64,000 bases of DNA, taken from positions 12,582,669-12,646,668 of the forward strand of contig NC_053126.1 of the NCBI RefSeq assembly GCF_010015445.1. Direction: 5' to 3'. The position numbers and the translations under genes are program-made. The DNA comes from Perca fluviatilis. Taxonomy: Eukaryota; Chordata; Actinopteri; Perciformes; Percidae. The notes beneath the pieces are model-generated. The model searched no databases. It had not been told where the DNA came from and worked only from the letters and a program-made list of their open reading frames with translations. Positions 28,493 through 42,679 of this stretch are shown piece by piece. How positions within the stretch are numbered: position 1 is the stretch's first letter; every line of letters begins with the position of its first letter.

Positions 28493-30003
28493 GAATTGAT
28501 TGTTAAAACAATATATACATTTTCTGTAAATCGACTTATCGATAAATCGACTAATTGTTTCCGCTCTAGTAAAAAGTGGATTTCAAAAAGACGTATGTAA
28601 ACTTAAAGTGACTTATCTTCTTAAGGTAGTTTGCTACTGTATGCAGTCAGAAGGGCAGTAACACATCCAGCTTCCCAATCTAATGTATGTACTTCATTGG
28701 CATCATTAGCCACTGGCTCCTGTGAAAATGAGGACATCACTGAGAAAAGGAGATGGGAGAGGAAAGTGAACAGTGGTTTGCTGGAAGGAAGATTATTGAG
28801 TAGTTGTCCACTCTGAAATTAGAAATCATCCTCTCACAATACTGAATATAATCCACACAAATAAAGAATATACTGTACAGTGATATTTTGCTCCTACTGT
28901 AAACATTAGGTTGTCTTACAAAGATCCGTCATGCTTCATCCTTCCTTATTATTGGAAAAAACAATTTTAGATTAGTTAGATAACAATTTTATGATGTTTT
29001 TCACTTCATATAAACTCAGCTTCATGGGGCATTTTGAAGTAAAAGTTTTATTTCCATTGAGACAGAAGGCATCCTTTAGAAATAAACTGCCTGCAAAAAC
29101 AACAGCTCAACTGTTTCCAGTTCAGTAGTTACCTCTCAGCGTATCCAAATGAGGTCATCTGTAATTCAGCTGCAGTTTGTCAGTGAGATTACCAGAGGCT
29201 CAGTTCAGGTCTGAGAAACTGCATCTGTCCCGTGTTCAGAAAATGACATTAGGAGGAGAGCCCAGCCGTTTTCCCAAAACTGATTATATGTGCTTGTGGA
29301 TGAGTTAACTGTGTCCGTGTGTGTCAGGATAGGGCTGTCTGTGTGTGAGAGCGCGCGAGCGACTTTAACTAGCCAGCTGGGCATATGGCTGTTAGTGCTG
29401 AAAGGATAATGGCACTTTCTCTGCGGGAGAATTCTATAAACTAATAATGCGATTCTGCAGTAAATACAACTTTTCAGAAGGTTAGACTGTATGAGAGGCA
29501 CTGATTAGGGGTAATGTAATATTTGTCTCCCTATATTAGAGACAAAATTACTTATTTATCTGTGCTGCACTGTAAGACAGGGGACACACAGCCGATCGAA
29601 GATCTCCTTTCGTAGCCGTAGGGCATGACACTGGTGGAGACCTACCCAAAACCTTTGTAGATTAACAAAAATATTTATATGCGTCTTTGCAAAAGTAGCC
29701 TATAATTAGGCTACTTTGATGATGACACAGGTTGTTGTTTATTTCTAGATGTGGTATTTACTCTGAAAAGATGTGAAGAATTCTGACTAAGTTCTTGGAC
29801 TATGAATATTAAATTTGTGATGATGACATGGATATGAGCACACAATCAGTCTCAGAGGAGTTCATATTGTTGTATGTAAACAAAGATGGCTGGCTGGAGT
29901 AGGCCTATCGGTGTCCTTGAGTGCCGAGAAAGGCGCCCTTGTGTTTTAAAATGTATTATTATTATTGCCTGATGCACGGTACCGGTTGTCACAAAGTAGA
30001 CAT
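28493..30003. other. anonymous intronic DNA
   Basis: No exon or RNA gene recognised; a short GATAAATCGA patch near 28545 may be another fragment of the ATTATCGATTAATCTG repeat. Confidence 0.5.
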
Positions 30004-31377
<1,374 letters not shown>

Positions 31378-31704
31378 CGTGCAGATCCACCTGGCCGTGC
31401 GACATTTCTGTCGCGCCGCGCTCCACTATGGGTGACGTCAAGCGACTTTAACGCATCCGCAAAGCATCCCGGGAAGGCGGCACTGCATTTGAAAAAATGC
31501 TGCGCATCAAAAAGCTGGCCAATGCCCATATTTATGCAAATAAATCTGTTGAACGTGACGTGACTATCCAATAGAAGTAGAGCACATGGGAGACTGGGGG
31601 AAGTCTCTCGCGGTCCTTTATTCTAGACGTCCTACTACAAAAATGCTCTAGGGGAGGCGTCGCGACACCACGCTTCAGTCGTGTCGCAAAAGTGGATCCG
31701 CAGG
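31378..31704. mobile_element. GC-rich MITE with GCAGATCCAC ends
   Basis: GTGCAGATCCACCTGGC at left (31379) faces AGTGGATCCGCAGGG at right (about 31691-31705), read inverted as CCCTGCGGATCCACT. Just inside are CGTGCGACA (left) and TGTCGCA (right), again inverted. The interior is CpG-rich compared with its flanks. No transposase and no clear target duplication. Confidence 0.6.
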
Positions 31705-32425
31705 GTCAGGCTCAGAGCAGATTAGTCAGCTGCAAATATGGCTTGACCCCAAAAAAATTCTAACAAAAGATTTTTCAGTGGTTTACAGTAGTATCAGATG
31801 TACTTAAAAACCTACTAAAAGTTTACCAAAGTTTGACTTCAAGAAAGGTCCCATTTTCAAAATGGTGGCCGCCAGGTCCTTAAAAAGACCATTACTCCTT
31901 TGTATTCCTATTTCACCATGAATACTGGTACCTTATACATGTTTTAGCCATGTAATATTCTAATTAGCATATTTGTATGATAAATAACTGATTACAAGCA
32001 CAATTATATATATTAAAGCAATTGGTTACAAGCATATTTATGCAAAAAATAAGGGCAAATACAATTACAATTTAATAATAAAATTTCCCTTAAGTAATTG
32101 CATATTTCTCATATCGTTTTGCCTAGTGTTGGTGATTTCTATCCATCAGCTCCCTTCTGATGAACCTCTATCACATCAGAGCCATCTCTTAAGTTTTTAC
32201 AGCAAATGGGGCAAGTTTCTCGGTTAACAACAATATGACTCATGGTCAAAATTGCATTTGGAGTGTACTTTTTCCTCAAGCTAATCCAACAATGTCATCC
32301 TCTCTTAATACACTCACATTGATGGCCTTTGTCATGTGTTAGAAATCTTTCTAATGTTCTTTTGATACCCCCATAAAATGACAGTGAGCATGTGTCTGAG
32401 AATAAGACATTTCTTCTGTAATATA

Positions 32426-34038
32426 CACCACCGGTCAAAGGTTTTAGAACACCCCAATCTTTTTAATTTTTTATTGAAATTTTAGCAGTTCAAGTCCAAT
32501 GAATAGCTAGAAATGTTACAAAGGTAAGTGGTGAACTGCCTGAGGTTAAAAAAAAAGTAAGGTTACCCAAAACTGAAAAATAATGAACATTTCAGAATTT
32601 TACAAAAAGGCCTTTTTCATGGAACAAGAAATGGGTTAACAACGTAAAGCTGTTCTGCAGCAATGGAGGTTGATCAAGCTTTTAAAGTTGGTGCTACCAA
32701 TTCCCACAGGTGTTCCAACTTGTCTGGATTATACAAACCCCTCTGTTTGTATAAAAGTATTGTTGGAACACACTGTGGTACCATACCCTCGTGAGCATTA
32801 TATGAACAGTAGTGTACTGCAGAAAGTAGTGTGTTGCTATAAAAATGGCAGGAAAAAGGCAATTAACAATGGAAGAGAGACAGACCATCATAACACTTAA
32901 GAATGTTGGTCTTTCCTACAGAGAAAGTCAAGGTGTTGGTGAGTACAGTATTCTTCACCATCAAAAGGCACTTAGAAACTGTGGGAAACTCTGACAGGAC
33001 GAGGTCTGGCAGACCCAAAGCCACAACAGAATCAGAAGACAAGTTTCTGAGAGTCAACAGCTTGCGTGAGAGGCGGCTCACAGAACAACAGCTTCAAGCA
33101 GAGCTTAATAGTTGTCGTAATAAGCAAGTCTCAGTTTCAACTGTAAAGAGAAGACTTGGAGCGGCAGGTTTGATAGGTCCAGTTGCAGCAAGAAAGCCAT
33201 TGCTAAGACGTCAGAATAAGAAAAAGAGGCTTGCCTGGGCCAAGAAACATCGTCAATGGACTATTGAATACTGGAAGAAGGTGCTATGGACTGATGAATC
33301 AACATTTGAAATCTTCGGTTCATCATGCAGGATTTTTGTACGACGTCGAGTAGGTGAAATGATGGTTCCTCAGTGTGTGACATCAACTGTCAAACATGGA
33401 GGAGGAAGCGTGATGGTCTGGGGCTGTTTTGCTGGATCCAGGGTCGGTGATTTGTACAGAGTGAAAGGCACCCTGAAACAAAACGGCTACCACAGCATTT
33501 TGCAGCACCATGCAGTACCCTCTGGTATGCGCCTAGTTGGTCAGGGGTTCATCCTACAGCAAGATAATGACCCAAAACATAAGTCCAAGCTATGCCAGAA
33601 CTACCTTAGCAAAAAAGAACAAGATGGTAAGCTTACAAACATGGAGTGGCCAGCACAGTCACCAGACTTAAACCCCATTGAGCTGGTTTGGGATGAACTG
33701 GACAGAAAAGCGAAAGCAAAGCAACCTACAAGTGCCACACATTTATGGGAACTTCTGCAACAGAGTTGGGAAGAACTTTCTGAAGAATATTTGATTTCCA
33801 TTGTAGAAAGAATGCCACGAGTGTGTTCAGCTGTTATATCTGCCAAAGGGGGCTACTTTGATGAGTCAAAAATGTAGAATACATTTTGGTTCATAAATTG
33901 ATTCCATGATTTCTCTTTTAACTTAAATTGTTAATTTTTTCTATTATTTCATTTCAGAGTACAATAAGACATTGAACTGCATGAATTTGAATAAAAACCT
34001 GGAAACATTGGTGTGTTCTAAAACTTTTGACCGGTAGC
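32426..34038 (+). mobile_element. Tc1/mariner transposon with TA target sites
   Basis: Left end CACCACCGGTCAAAGGTTTT and right end, read inverted, CGCTACCGGTCAAAAGTTTT, flanked by TA (32424-32425 and 34039-34040). Length 1613 bp, usual for Tc1 elements of fish. It encodes the transposase described separately on the + strand. It is inserted in the older long-TIR element. Confidence 0.95.
32845..33877 (+). pseudogene. Tc1-type transposase, DD38E, frame-shifted near N-terminus
   Basis: The probable original start is ATG at 32845 (MAGKRQLTMEERQTIITLKN). That frame is lost near 32925 where the HTH loses about 11 bases relative to the family, and the long frame 32903-33877 (324 codons) carries the rest. 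In that frame are KVKVLVSTVFFTIKRHLE (HTH remainder), a GRPK AT-hook-like motif at residues 36-39, a second HTH (about 50-100), and the catalytic core. The core is WTDES (Asp131), then GGGSVMVWGCF, then LQQDNDPKH (Asp221), and SPDLNPIE (Glu260). There are 38 residues between Asp221 and Glu260, not the 34 of classical Tc1. The catalytic triad is intact. The enzyme would cut and paste the element; this copy is probably inactive because of the N-terminal shift. Confidence 0.93.
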
Positions 34039-34119
34039 GTATATTACCATGGAGACAGGGGGCTGCACCTGTTGCCAGACTGAGGGAAAATAACTGTTCC
34101 CAGTGAGGAGGGGTGTGGT

Positions 34120-34422
34120 TAAGGCTGGGCAATATATCTATTATATCGATATCATGATATGAGACTAGATATTGTCTTAGATTTTGGATATCATAATATG
34201 GCATAAGTGTTGTCTTTTCCTGTTTAGGCTGCATTACGGTAAAGTGATGTCATTTTCTGAACTTACCAGACTGTTCTAGCTGTTCTATTATTTGCCTTTT
34301 CCCCACTTAGACATTATGTCAACATTACTGATGATATTTATCTAAAATCTAAGTGTGAAGATATTTTGTTAAAGCACCAAGAATATCATGATATCTGATT
34401 TTCTCCATATCGCCCAGCCCTA
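34120..34422. mobile_element. hAT-type MITE with perfect 8-bp target duplication
   Basis: Ends TAAGGCTGGGCAATAT at left and, inverted, TAGGGCTGGGCGATAT at right, with the identical 8-mer GGTGTGGT on both sides (34112-34119 and 34423-34430). The interior is rich in ATATCATGATAT. 303 bp, no coding sequence. Confidence 0.92.
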
Positions 34423-35125
34423 GGTGTGGTGGTGGTAAAAGTAATTTAAGTTACTTTTGGGTGGAATAACTTTTACATTGAATGTTAAGTCTATGTTTTA
34501 GCAAAGAAAGGGTATGTGTCCAAAAACGCGTACTGAATAGGAGTTACATGACATAGGCTAAATCGTTTACATCTCTGGTTAAACCTTAGTTATCTCACAA
34601 AATGTATTCCATAAGTATGTCATCATGTCAGGGCAATTTAGACAAGTCCAATGGATTCATAGACCCAGAAAACATGGGGTTTGACACCAAGATTACTTGG
34701 CTAGGTCAAATAATGAAGAAGTTAGGATATTTTGAGGGCTTCCTGCCAATCTTGGACGCCATCTTGAAAATTACACTTTTATAGTGGTCAAACTTTGGTA
34801 AACTTTTAGTATGTTATTAAGGACACCTAATACTACAAAAAACAGCTGAGAAACCTTTTGTTAGAATTTTTTTAGGGTTTGGTGTTTTTTTTATATATAT
34901 GCAGCCGCCTAGATTTAGTTTTACTTTCTAAACAGTGTTTACTGTGGGGATGGCGCTTAACTTATTGTACCGCAGTGGCAAGCTCTTAGTAAATAAATCA
35001 GTTCACGATGATATAAAGTTTGAAGAAGATTGTTCGTCATTTTGTACATTGCTTCGGATAAAAGTGTCCGCCAAATGAATACATGTAAATGCAACAGATT
35101 AACACCTTATTAGTGATAATATTAA

Positions 35126-35862
35126 AGCCCCAGTGTGTAACGTTTGTAGTTGTTCATTATCAAAATCTGTATTGCCCTTCACAAACTTGTCCTTTTTCAT
35201 GAATATTGACCACCACCATAAATTTCAAGTATTCCCATTAGCTTGGAATTTTACATTTGCGCTTGCATGAACTGGGGTAGACGCTCCATAATATTGCGCC
35301 ATCTTGAAATACGTTAGCCGGTAAGGGACATACAGGCTATACTGCTTCGCCTTTCGTGTTTTCGACCCATAGCTGCTGCTAATCGGTATCGTAGCTTCCC
35401 GGCCCCGGCAAGTTTGAAGAAGGAAACATGGAGGACCACACGTATTCAAAATCCAAATTTCAGGAACAGGAGTCTTCTTCGCCCAGAAAAAGACAACGGA
35501 TATTGAAAAGAGCAAGAGACCAGAAAAAGAGTGAACATTGGAGCTGCTTTGGAGGCACACACCAAATCCCAACTAGTTAATTATCCTCTGGACCGCTGCA
35601 GTCTCCTTTTCTTTCTCTCTCCTTTCCGTCGGGTGGCGCGCGTGCCCGCTCGTGGTGTCCGCGGCACTCTACGACATGAACTCATGGATGTATTAAGAGA
35701 ACGCATGAACTCCAACGATGACGGCTGATAGACGGCCTTTTGTACACCTTCGGTTTTTGAAGCGTGAAGGCTACCGTAGCTGCAATAATGCGTGGCGAGA
35801 GAGAGTTGATTGCGATATATGATCTCAACACTAGATGGGAGTAATTCTTACACAGTGTAGCT
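35126..35862. mobile_element. TTAA-flanked element (AGCCCCAGTGTGTAACG ends) with coding remnant
   Basis: The left end AGCCCCAGTGTGTAACG follows TTAA (35122-35125). The right end, read inverted, is AGCTACACTGTGTAAG and is followed by TTAA (35863-35866). Within it on the + strand, 35429-35578 reads MEDHTYSKSKFQEQESSSPR and a very basic RKRQRILKRARDQKK stretch. A one-base change of frame near 35530 then gives VNIGAALEAH, resembling the VNIGAAFERW motif I associate with repeat-derived ORFs in teleosts. This suggests a decayed basic, coiled-coil protein, of unknown function. Confidence 0.72.
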
Positions 35863-35866
35863 TTAA

Positions 35867-37289
35867 GTCTTGTTTTTGTGTCAAGGATAGTTTAGCTAAT
35901 ACTCTAATGCACTTAGAGACTTACCTGCATGCCAAACTTCCAGAAGTTCATAAAGTTCATTGTTTGTTCTTAATTTCTTCATCATTACCCCTGATCTAAA
36001 TATTTAACAGAACATTAATTCATATTTTATTCTAAATTACTCTTAAACCCCAAAATACAGTAGGTAATTGCCACTGTAGTTATTGCGGCAGTTGCAAAAA
36101 TGGTCAAAAACTGTAATTTATTGAAATTCATGAAAACTTTGGTGCGTTTCAAAAATGATTACCTTAGCATGACTGTGATCGAAGAAAGAGAGAGACACAA
36201 AAATAATTTGCGATGATTTTGTATGTCGTAATGGAATGGAATTTGAGTTCAAATTTACAGGATTATTTGCTCCATCTGGTTCAAAATCTAGAGATTTGGA
36301 TTAAAAGGAAAATTTTATTTTTAGTTATACAGTATTGGTTAGCCTATACAGTACTATTTTGTGTGAACTCGGTAATATTCATGCAATGTTCATAAGATAT
36401 GAAGTGTATATAAATAACCCATACTTTAATCATCAGAAATCAATTAGCCTGAAAGTATCAGATGGTTCAACAGCTGGAAAATATGAGTAATTATATAAGC
36501 TGCTGATTTAATCACAGATATCAAATTGCAATCTGCAGTTATTGGTCCCATGCCTGGTTACATAAGCCAGTGTGTTGATGAATGTTAGGTCTTGTTGGGG
36601 ACACTGTGGTTTCCACCTGCTGTCTCTAGGCAGGAGACAGGAATGGGGAATCTCAGAATACGAGTGGAGTGCATGCTAGGTTTTTTATCATCAACTGTCT
36701 GGTTTTGTCTGAGAACAGCATGTCAAAAGGAGTGTACTCAGACAAGTTGCACATACCTAATTAAACAGGAAGCATGTTAAACTCATCTCCTACAGTAAAT
36801 TGTTATTGCTGTTATCCCTGCCATGTTTACACCTCTTCCTATGCTTGAGTGAGTGCACGGAGATATAATACACCTGGTGTCAGACGGTCTCTTTTTGCTG
36901 CTATTGATAGGGTGTGCAAATGAAAACATCACACGTTGCCTAAATGCAGCACGTCTAAATGCTGAAGTGTGACGAACACTGTTTGTATGACTGTCCCCAG
37001 GCTGCGCCGCACAGAGAAGGAAAACACTGTCGGCTCTCACTCACACGCTTCTCCTCGACTCGTGTGAAAAATGGCCACCTTACAAAAACACGCACAGTGG
37101 GGCATGGGTACTGTAGCGCAGCCACCTGCTGACGCCTGCAAATGCCTGCCTCTGTTACAGCACAGCAGCGGGTGGGGTACATTTTAAAAGGTTTGAGCCA
37201 GTGGGCCAATAAACCAGCAATGTGCCTTTACTCAGCTACAATACTCACCTTTAGGTAGAATTGCTTGAAGGACTTCCACCAAATACTAA
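35867..37289. other. anonymous intronic DNA
   Basis: No exon or repeat recognised. Confidence 0.5.
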
Positions 37290-37450
37290 TATTCACTATA
37301 GATAAATCTGTTGATAACTTTTTTTTTCTAAATAATCAATTAATTGTTAGGTCTATTAAAGAGTCAGTTACCCAAAGTCTACAAATTGTCTGTTTTGTCA
37401 GAGAGATTAACAATCCAAAACCCAAAGATATCCCATTTACAGTGATGTAT
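37290..37450 (+). repeat. ATTATCGATTAATCTG family, copy 2 (diverged)
   Basis: GATAAATCTGTTGATAAC, AATCAATTAATTGTTAG and AATCCAAAACCCAAAGATAT appear in family order. Weak but consistent. Confidence 0.45.
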
Positions 37451-38543
37451 GCTTCATAAAAGACTTCAATTATCATTAATTATCAATGTTGTTAATTAAT
37501 CGCACGTTATGCATGTTGTTATGGCGTTGCCTACGCTGTACTAACAAAGCTTTAGCATGTTGCAGACACATATGTACGTACTGAGCTCAGAGATACACAC
37601 AGCGTTTTTGGTGAACACTGAATGCAAACGGACTTTGTTAGTCTTCAAACAAACAAAACTCCACAGGGAATGTTTAGCTTTGATAGCTGAATTATAGAAT
37701 TGTACCAGGGAATTTGTCTGTCGGCCAGTGGAACTCTTGTACTTTGCTTTGAGATTAGTTTGATTACATGGTGAAGCTGCACTGTTACTCCAAAGCAAAC
37801 CTTTGTTTTCCCTGTACCAACATACTTCAGTTCAGCTGCATAAAACAACACCAACTGTCTCTTCCACCCTCCACTGTATACTTTCCTGAAGAAAACCTGT
37901 TTAGTACTGTAATGTGATTATGTAAGACCATTGCATGTGTGTTCATATCTACTGTATATTGCTCCCCAGCATGCATGATGACCTTCCTTTTGCTTATTAA
38001 CAGTGCAGCTCATTAAAATCCACTCCCAGACTGACAAAGACAGAAACCTTTTGCCTAAATAAACCCCAAAGACCTGCAGGAACAGCGGGAAATGAGCGCT
38101 AAGCAATTAAGAAGATAGAGGAGATTTACAAGAGAGTCGGATTTTTCAGTTGAGTCGGACGTTTCCAGTTTTAATAAAGTTAAGAAATTGTGAAAAATAA
38201 TGAGCGCAGCAAAAGGCGACATAATATCAGTGGACATTGCAAATCCACAGGCTCATTTCAGCCCACACAGCCGGTATGTTACACATGGGACGCTTGGTTT
38301 TAAATCTTGTTTAGGTTAAAGAGCTGATGGAGAAACAGTTCCTCAGCACAGTTGGCCCTCTTATTAGCCTTACACTGCAAACCCAGATTTAGTTGTAGGC
38401 TAATTCAACTTTTTAGTGGTCACTACTTATTCTTTCACGTTTTGTTAAAACCCATATTCATTACTATATCACATTAGTTGTTTGTAATAATCAGCTTGAG
38501 TATGCAGTGAACAGATCATATTAAGCAGCGATAACTAAGGATG
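37451..38543. other. anonymous intronic DNA
   Basis: No exon recognised. 38090-38275 is repeat-free and contains AAGCAATTAAGA and AATGAGCGCAGC; candidate conserved non-coding sequence, untested. Confidence 0.45.
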
Positions 38544-38547
38544 TTAA

Positions 38548-38863
38548 AGCCATAGTGCATAGTTTCTGCCGCCCCCATGAGTAATTCTAAGTAATGAAAA
38601 CAACACTGTCGGCGGGTCCACATGATACAAGCCTTACTTGATCGTGCACGCACCCCCACCCCTCCTCGATGCAGTAGCAGCTAAGGAGGACAGGAGGATT
38701 AGGAAGTCGCTGGACGACACAATCTTCTGAACACAGCCATACTGAGAAATACAGAGAGAGTTGTGTGGAGCTGAGTCTTAATTAGCTTTGTAGCAACTCC
38801 GTTTGGGAATGGCTTGAATGTGACGGACGTTCATTAATATAAAAAACGTTACACACTAAAGCT
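38548..38863. mobile_element. TTAA-flanked MITE, copy B (AGCCATAG ends)
   Basis: TTAA at 38544-38547 and 38864-38867; ends AGCCATAGTGCATAGTTTCT and, inverted, AGCTTTAGTGTGTAACG. 316 bp. Left flank is unrelated to that of copy A, while the right flank is the shared 308-bp block. Confidence 0.85.
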
Positions 38864-39171
38864 TTAAGTTTCTGTATGGAAGGGGCGGGTCATTTGAACT
38901 GTTCTGCGCTAAAGTGGTGCAAAGGGTCATGGGAAACAATATATGTTCTGAACGGTTTCTGTCCTATTTAAAGTGTGTTTTAAAAATGTTCTGTTACTGT
39001 TTTGGGTTTGCATTTATGTTACGTGGGTTTTAGTTTTGTATGGTTGATTTAATGTTCATGTTTATCTACATTTATTCTTGCACCATGACTGAGCCCCGGG
39101 TGGGGACTGATGGGGTCTGGGCAGTGAGGAAGAGTATGGGCACTCAGATCAATGCAGTGCATGTTGGAAAT
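38864..39171 (+). repeat. Duplicated 308-bp block, copy B
   Basis: Nearly identical to 28090-28397. After GCATGTTGGAAAT the two copies part: here the sequence goes on with TACAATCAATGTGTTGCC, without the second MITE end seen in copy A. Confidence 0.85.
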
Positions 39172-41084
39172 TACAATCAATGTGTTGCCATCCTTTCTGT
39201 TTTACTGGAACTAATGTATTGAATACATTGTACTTAAATCTATACTGTTATAAAGGAAAAAAACATATTTATTTAACATAATTATTTCTTTCTATAGTTT
39301 TGATAAATAGACGCTGATGTTTCATATTTATTATATTTCAACAAAAGTAACTTATGTTTACTAATGATTTTTAGTAATGACTACTAATGTAAATTTGATT
39401 TTCTCCATCATGCCAAAGGATTTTTCCCTCATTGCATTGCAAAGGAGGATATCAGGTGTGATGTCTATTATTAGATGACCCTTGAGGTTGATACATTTGC
39501 ACCAAATTATATTTTTTCTTGCACATACTTGTACATTATTTCCTGATTATTTTGCTGCTGTATAAGCTTCCTTTGTGTATTTGTGGTTGGCTGGTGTGTA
39601 CATACATTGAGCAAGTATAGTGTGTGCCATGGCTGACATCGATACTATTCGGCTCCCTAAATATACAATGTTAGCAACTGGACAATATCACAGAGCGTAA
39701 CTATCACTCTTTCAGAGTACGCTGTCATTTGACAAGATGTCTTTGTGTTTTGACTGTCTTGGTCTAAGCAGTGATAAAGGAACTTTTTGTTTTGATGACA
39801 ATGATTTATTCATTGATGGATTTATTTACATTTGAAACATGAGTTAATTATTTTGATTGAGTAATCACCTTTTGCAGGTCACATAGAGTGATGTCCTGAA
39901 TGTACCATGGGGTGTGAGGATTGTACTTAGAGTTTTGACAATTGTAAGTTTGTTTCAGTAAATGTGCCAAAGCAACTGAGAAAAACTGTAATACAACTTG
40001 ACCTGTTAGGTTTCACCTTTTGTAAAAACTTAAACGGTTTAAGGCAACAGGTTTCCGTGCAAATTTCTAGTAAAGTCAACTAATTCGGGAAAACAGTGTC
40101 GAGATTTTCCAACCTAGTGTGACCAATAACTTTGTTAAGGATGGTAATTAAGGTCCGATCATCTTTTAGTCAACGTATTTTTATTGTAAGGCCCGATCAT
40201 CTTAAGGATAAACATTGATACTATCTCAGCACAGATGGAACCATTCACCTTGCTTATCAAGATGCCCAGTGTGTCAACTTTCCAACTTTCCTGTGAAATT
40301 GTATTAATGGGAGTAGATCATGTGTGGATGAGAATTCATTTTCTCCTTTTAATAAGGGGCAGTCGAAGTGGGGTGAAACGTACTGACATCTTCTGAGGGA
40401 GTCTGTCTACAAAAGAAAAGGCTTGCAGAAAAAGAGAGAAATGTAAGGGTGGGTAAAGACAACGAGAACGAGGGTGAAGACTTGGCAAAGAGAAATTGAG
40501 GCATCAAGCCAGAAGCAGTATGGGAATAAGAGTGTGGGCGCTGAGCTCCTATCAAAGCTTTATTAAATTAGGAGGAATTTAGTGAATCTTCTTCTGAGGG
40601 AAAAGAACAGAGAGCTGCCGCACCTGAGGTCCTGGTCTTTAAAAGAAGCACAACTAGTAGGAGGAGGAGTAGATAATGAGGGTGGGTGGTCAGAGGAATG
40701 TATGGTAATGTAATGTATGAATTAACACATGGAGGTCAAGCTGAGATGGGAAAATGGGAAAATAGAAGCGGGGAACATTCTTCTCGCATGGACCCAGAGT
40801 AGAGCAAGGAAGAAAGTCTGAGAGCTAGAGGGCTTTCTGCCTGCAGGGAAGATGGAGGGGAAAAGGGGAGGTATCCATGTATAAGTTGTACCGTTGTTGC
40901 CAGTGTTGGTGTGTCCTCCAAGTCCTGCATGTGTGTTCACCTCCTGCTGGTGTGTGCTCTGGTCTCTGACACTAAAACTGACACATTTCAATAGATGAGT
41001 TAGATTCACTATAGTCTGTATATTTAACAAAAAAATAGATCAGAACATTCCTACAGTGTGAAACTGGGCAGTTTGACCAAAAGA
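39172..41084. other. anonymous intronic DNA
   Basis: No exon or RNA gene. A short direct repeat, GGTCCGATCATCTT/GGCCCGATCATCTT, occurs at about 40152 and 40191. Confidence 0.5.
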
Positions 41085-41205
41085 TCATGTGATGCCTCAG
41101 GATCCCCCTGGAGCAACTGGAAGAGGTTACTGTGAAGGGCTAACCGGTTTCACCATGACCTGGTACTGGACATTTGCAAAATGGATGGATACATTTCTGG
41201 TTTAT
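41085..41205 (+). repeat. LINE 3'-end-like fragment (diverged)
   Basis: GCCTCAGGATCCCCCTGGAG, CAACTGGAAGAGGTTACTGT and AAAATGGATGGATAC follow the order of a fish LINE 3' end (GATCCCCCAGGA, AGCTGGAAGA, AAATGGATGG). Diverged; no coding part. Confidence 0.5.
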
Positions 41206-42633
41206 CGTTCAGCTCTATTAGAATATATTTAGTACAAAAAGAATGCTGGCTTTCAAATAAATACAGTAAATACAAAACTACTGTACATTATCAATAATTG
41301 TGAACACTTTGTTACATTTCTTTTCAAGTCTTTTCAAGTTTAGTCAGAATCTTGTTTGTGTTTTGAGGTGGATCTCTCAGTCAGGTACATTCACTTTCAC
41401 AATAGATAGCTGCCCCAGAAATGTCAGTCTGAGCCAGTGTGTGTGACTGCAGTGTTACTGAATAGAGGAGCTGCTCAGAGAGGTGGACTCTCGAGGAGTT
41501 TAGCCTCCCTGACATGTTTACGTCTCCTGGGCCGACACGCTGTGTTATTGTGACCCACTGTGCTCCTCACACTAACCTAGTTTGATCTCTTTTAAATTGA
41601 ACTTCCTTTGTTCCTTTGTTTGAGCTTGTTTCTTTGGATTGCACTTTTTTTGAAACTTTGTAAGTGGCTGTTACCAATTGGAGCGTTTGCATTGTTAATC
41701 AATAATTGATCCGCCCGGGAACCTAGCCAGTCTACGCTCCTTCCGCCAGATAAACGAGTCCACTTACCTGAATGAAAGGTGTTGAATTGCGCGATCTTTA
41801 TCCAACTCAGATCAACAGAATCTTTTGTTGTCTGAGATGCTGTCTTTAATCATGCAGACACACAAGCACTCAACTCATCGATGTGATTGCTGAATGAATG
41901 AAGGGTTGTTTATTGCAGACAGACTAATGATGATACAAGTTCCTGCGCCCCACAGAGGTGACGTGCAGAAGATGAATAGTCATACAACTTGCACTCTCAG
42001 CAGGTGAAAGACTTGGAGTGGCCTGTTGGAAAGTGTGAGGAAGTGTACCACAGAGCCTAACCTGATTAAAGGACTTAATGACTGTGTGTAAACAACACAT
42101 CACTGCTGAGTGTAATTTTATAAAGCTCAAATCGGGTTTTGTCATCAACGATTAACGTGCATAACAATGCCTCTAAGAGCATGGAGATTATGGATAACGA
42201 AGGTGGATTTAGTATTATCATGTGTTCAATTCTTATTTGAATGCCACTGCAATGGCTGTTTCTCGTTGGCATTTAACAAATCCCAAATTGATATCAGGGT
42301 TCATTTTGTTGCCTGACTCACTAATAAATGAGAAGATTAAATGTGGATTTAGGTTTGATTTACTGGTAATGAAAACAGACTGTGCTGCACCAAGGCTCGA
42401 ATGAATAGGTCAACTATCTGTAATTCTGAAATGATGTAATCTTAACATCATTTCCCCCTCCCTCTTTCTTTTCCTTCCCTTTGCCTTCATTTGAAATATG
42501 TACTTCAAGTTCATCACTTCTTTCCTGCAACTTCTGCAGGTTGCTTTCATGGTCGTCACATAATATGCAACAGCAAAGACCAGGGACCCAAAACTTGTTT
42601 TTCTGTCATAAACACAGTTCTCAATAATAGACA
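41206..42633. other. anonymous intronic DNA
   Basis: No exon or repeat recognised. Confidence 0.5.

Positions 42634-42677
<44 letters not shown>
42634..42677. repeat. (AC)n microsatellite
   Basis: About 44 bp of AC repeat. Confidence 0.96.

Positions 42678-42679
<2 letters not shown>

Larger units (their letters stand above)
31744..34880. mobile_element. Long-TIR element hosting nested transposons
   Basis: An inverted repeat of roughly 95-135 bp: left 31744-31875 and right 34742-34880. Shared blocks include AAAAAAATTCTAACAAAAG, CTACTAAAAGTTTACCAAAG and TTTCAARATGG, about 80% similar overall. Removing the Tc1 element (32426-34038) and the hAT MITE (34120-34422) leaves an original element of about 1.2 kb with no recognisable transposase. 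It must predate both insertions. Confidence 0.75.
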
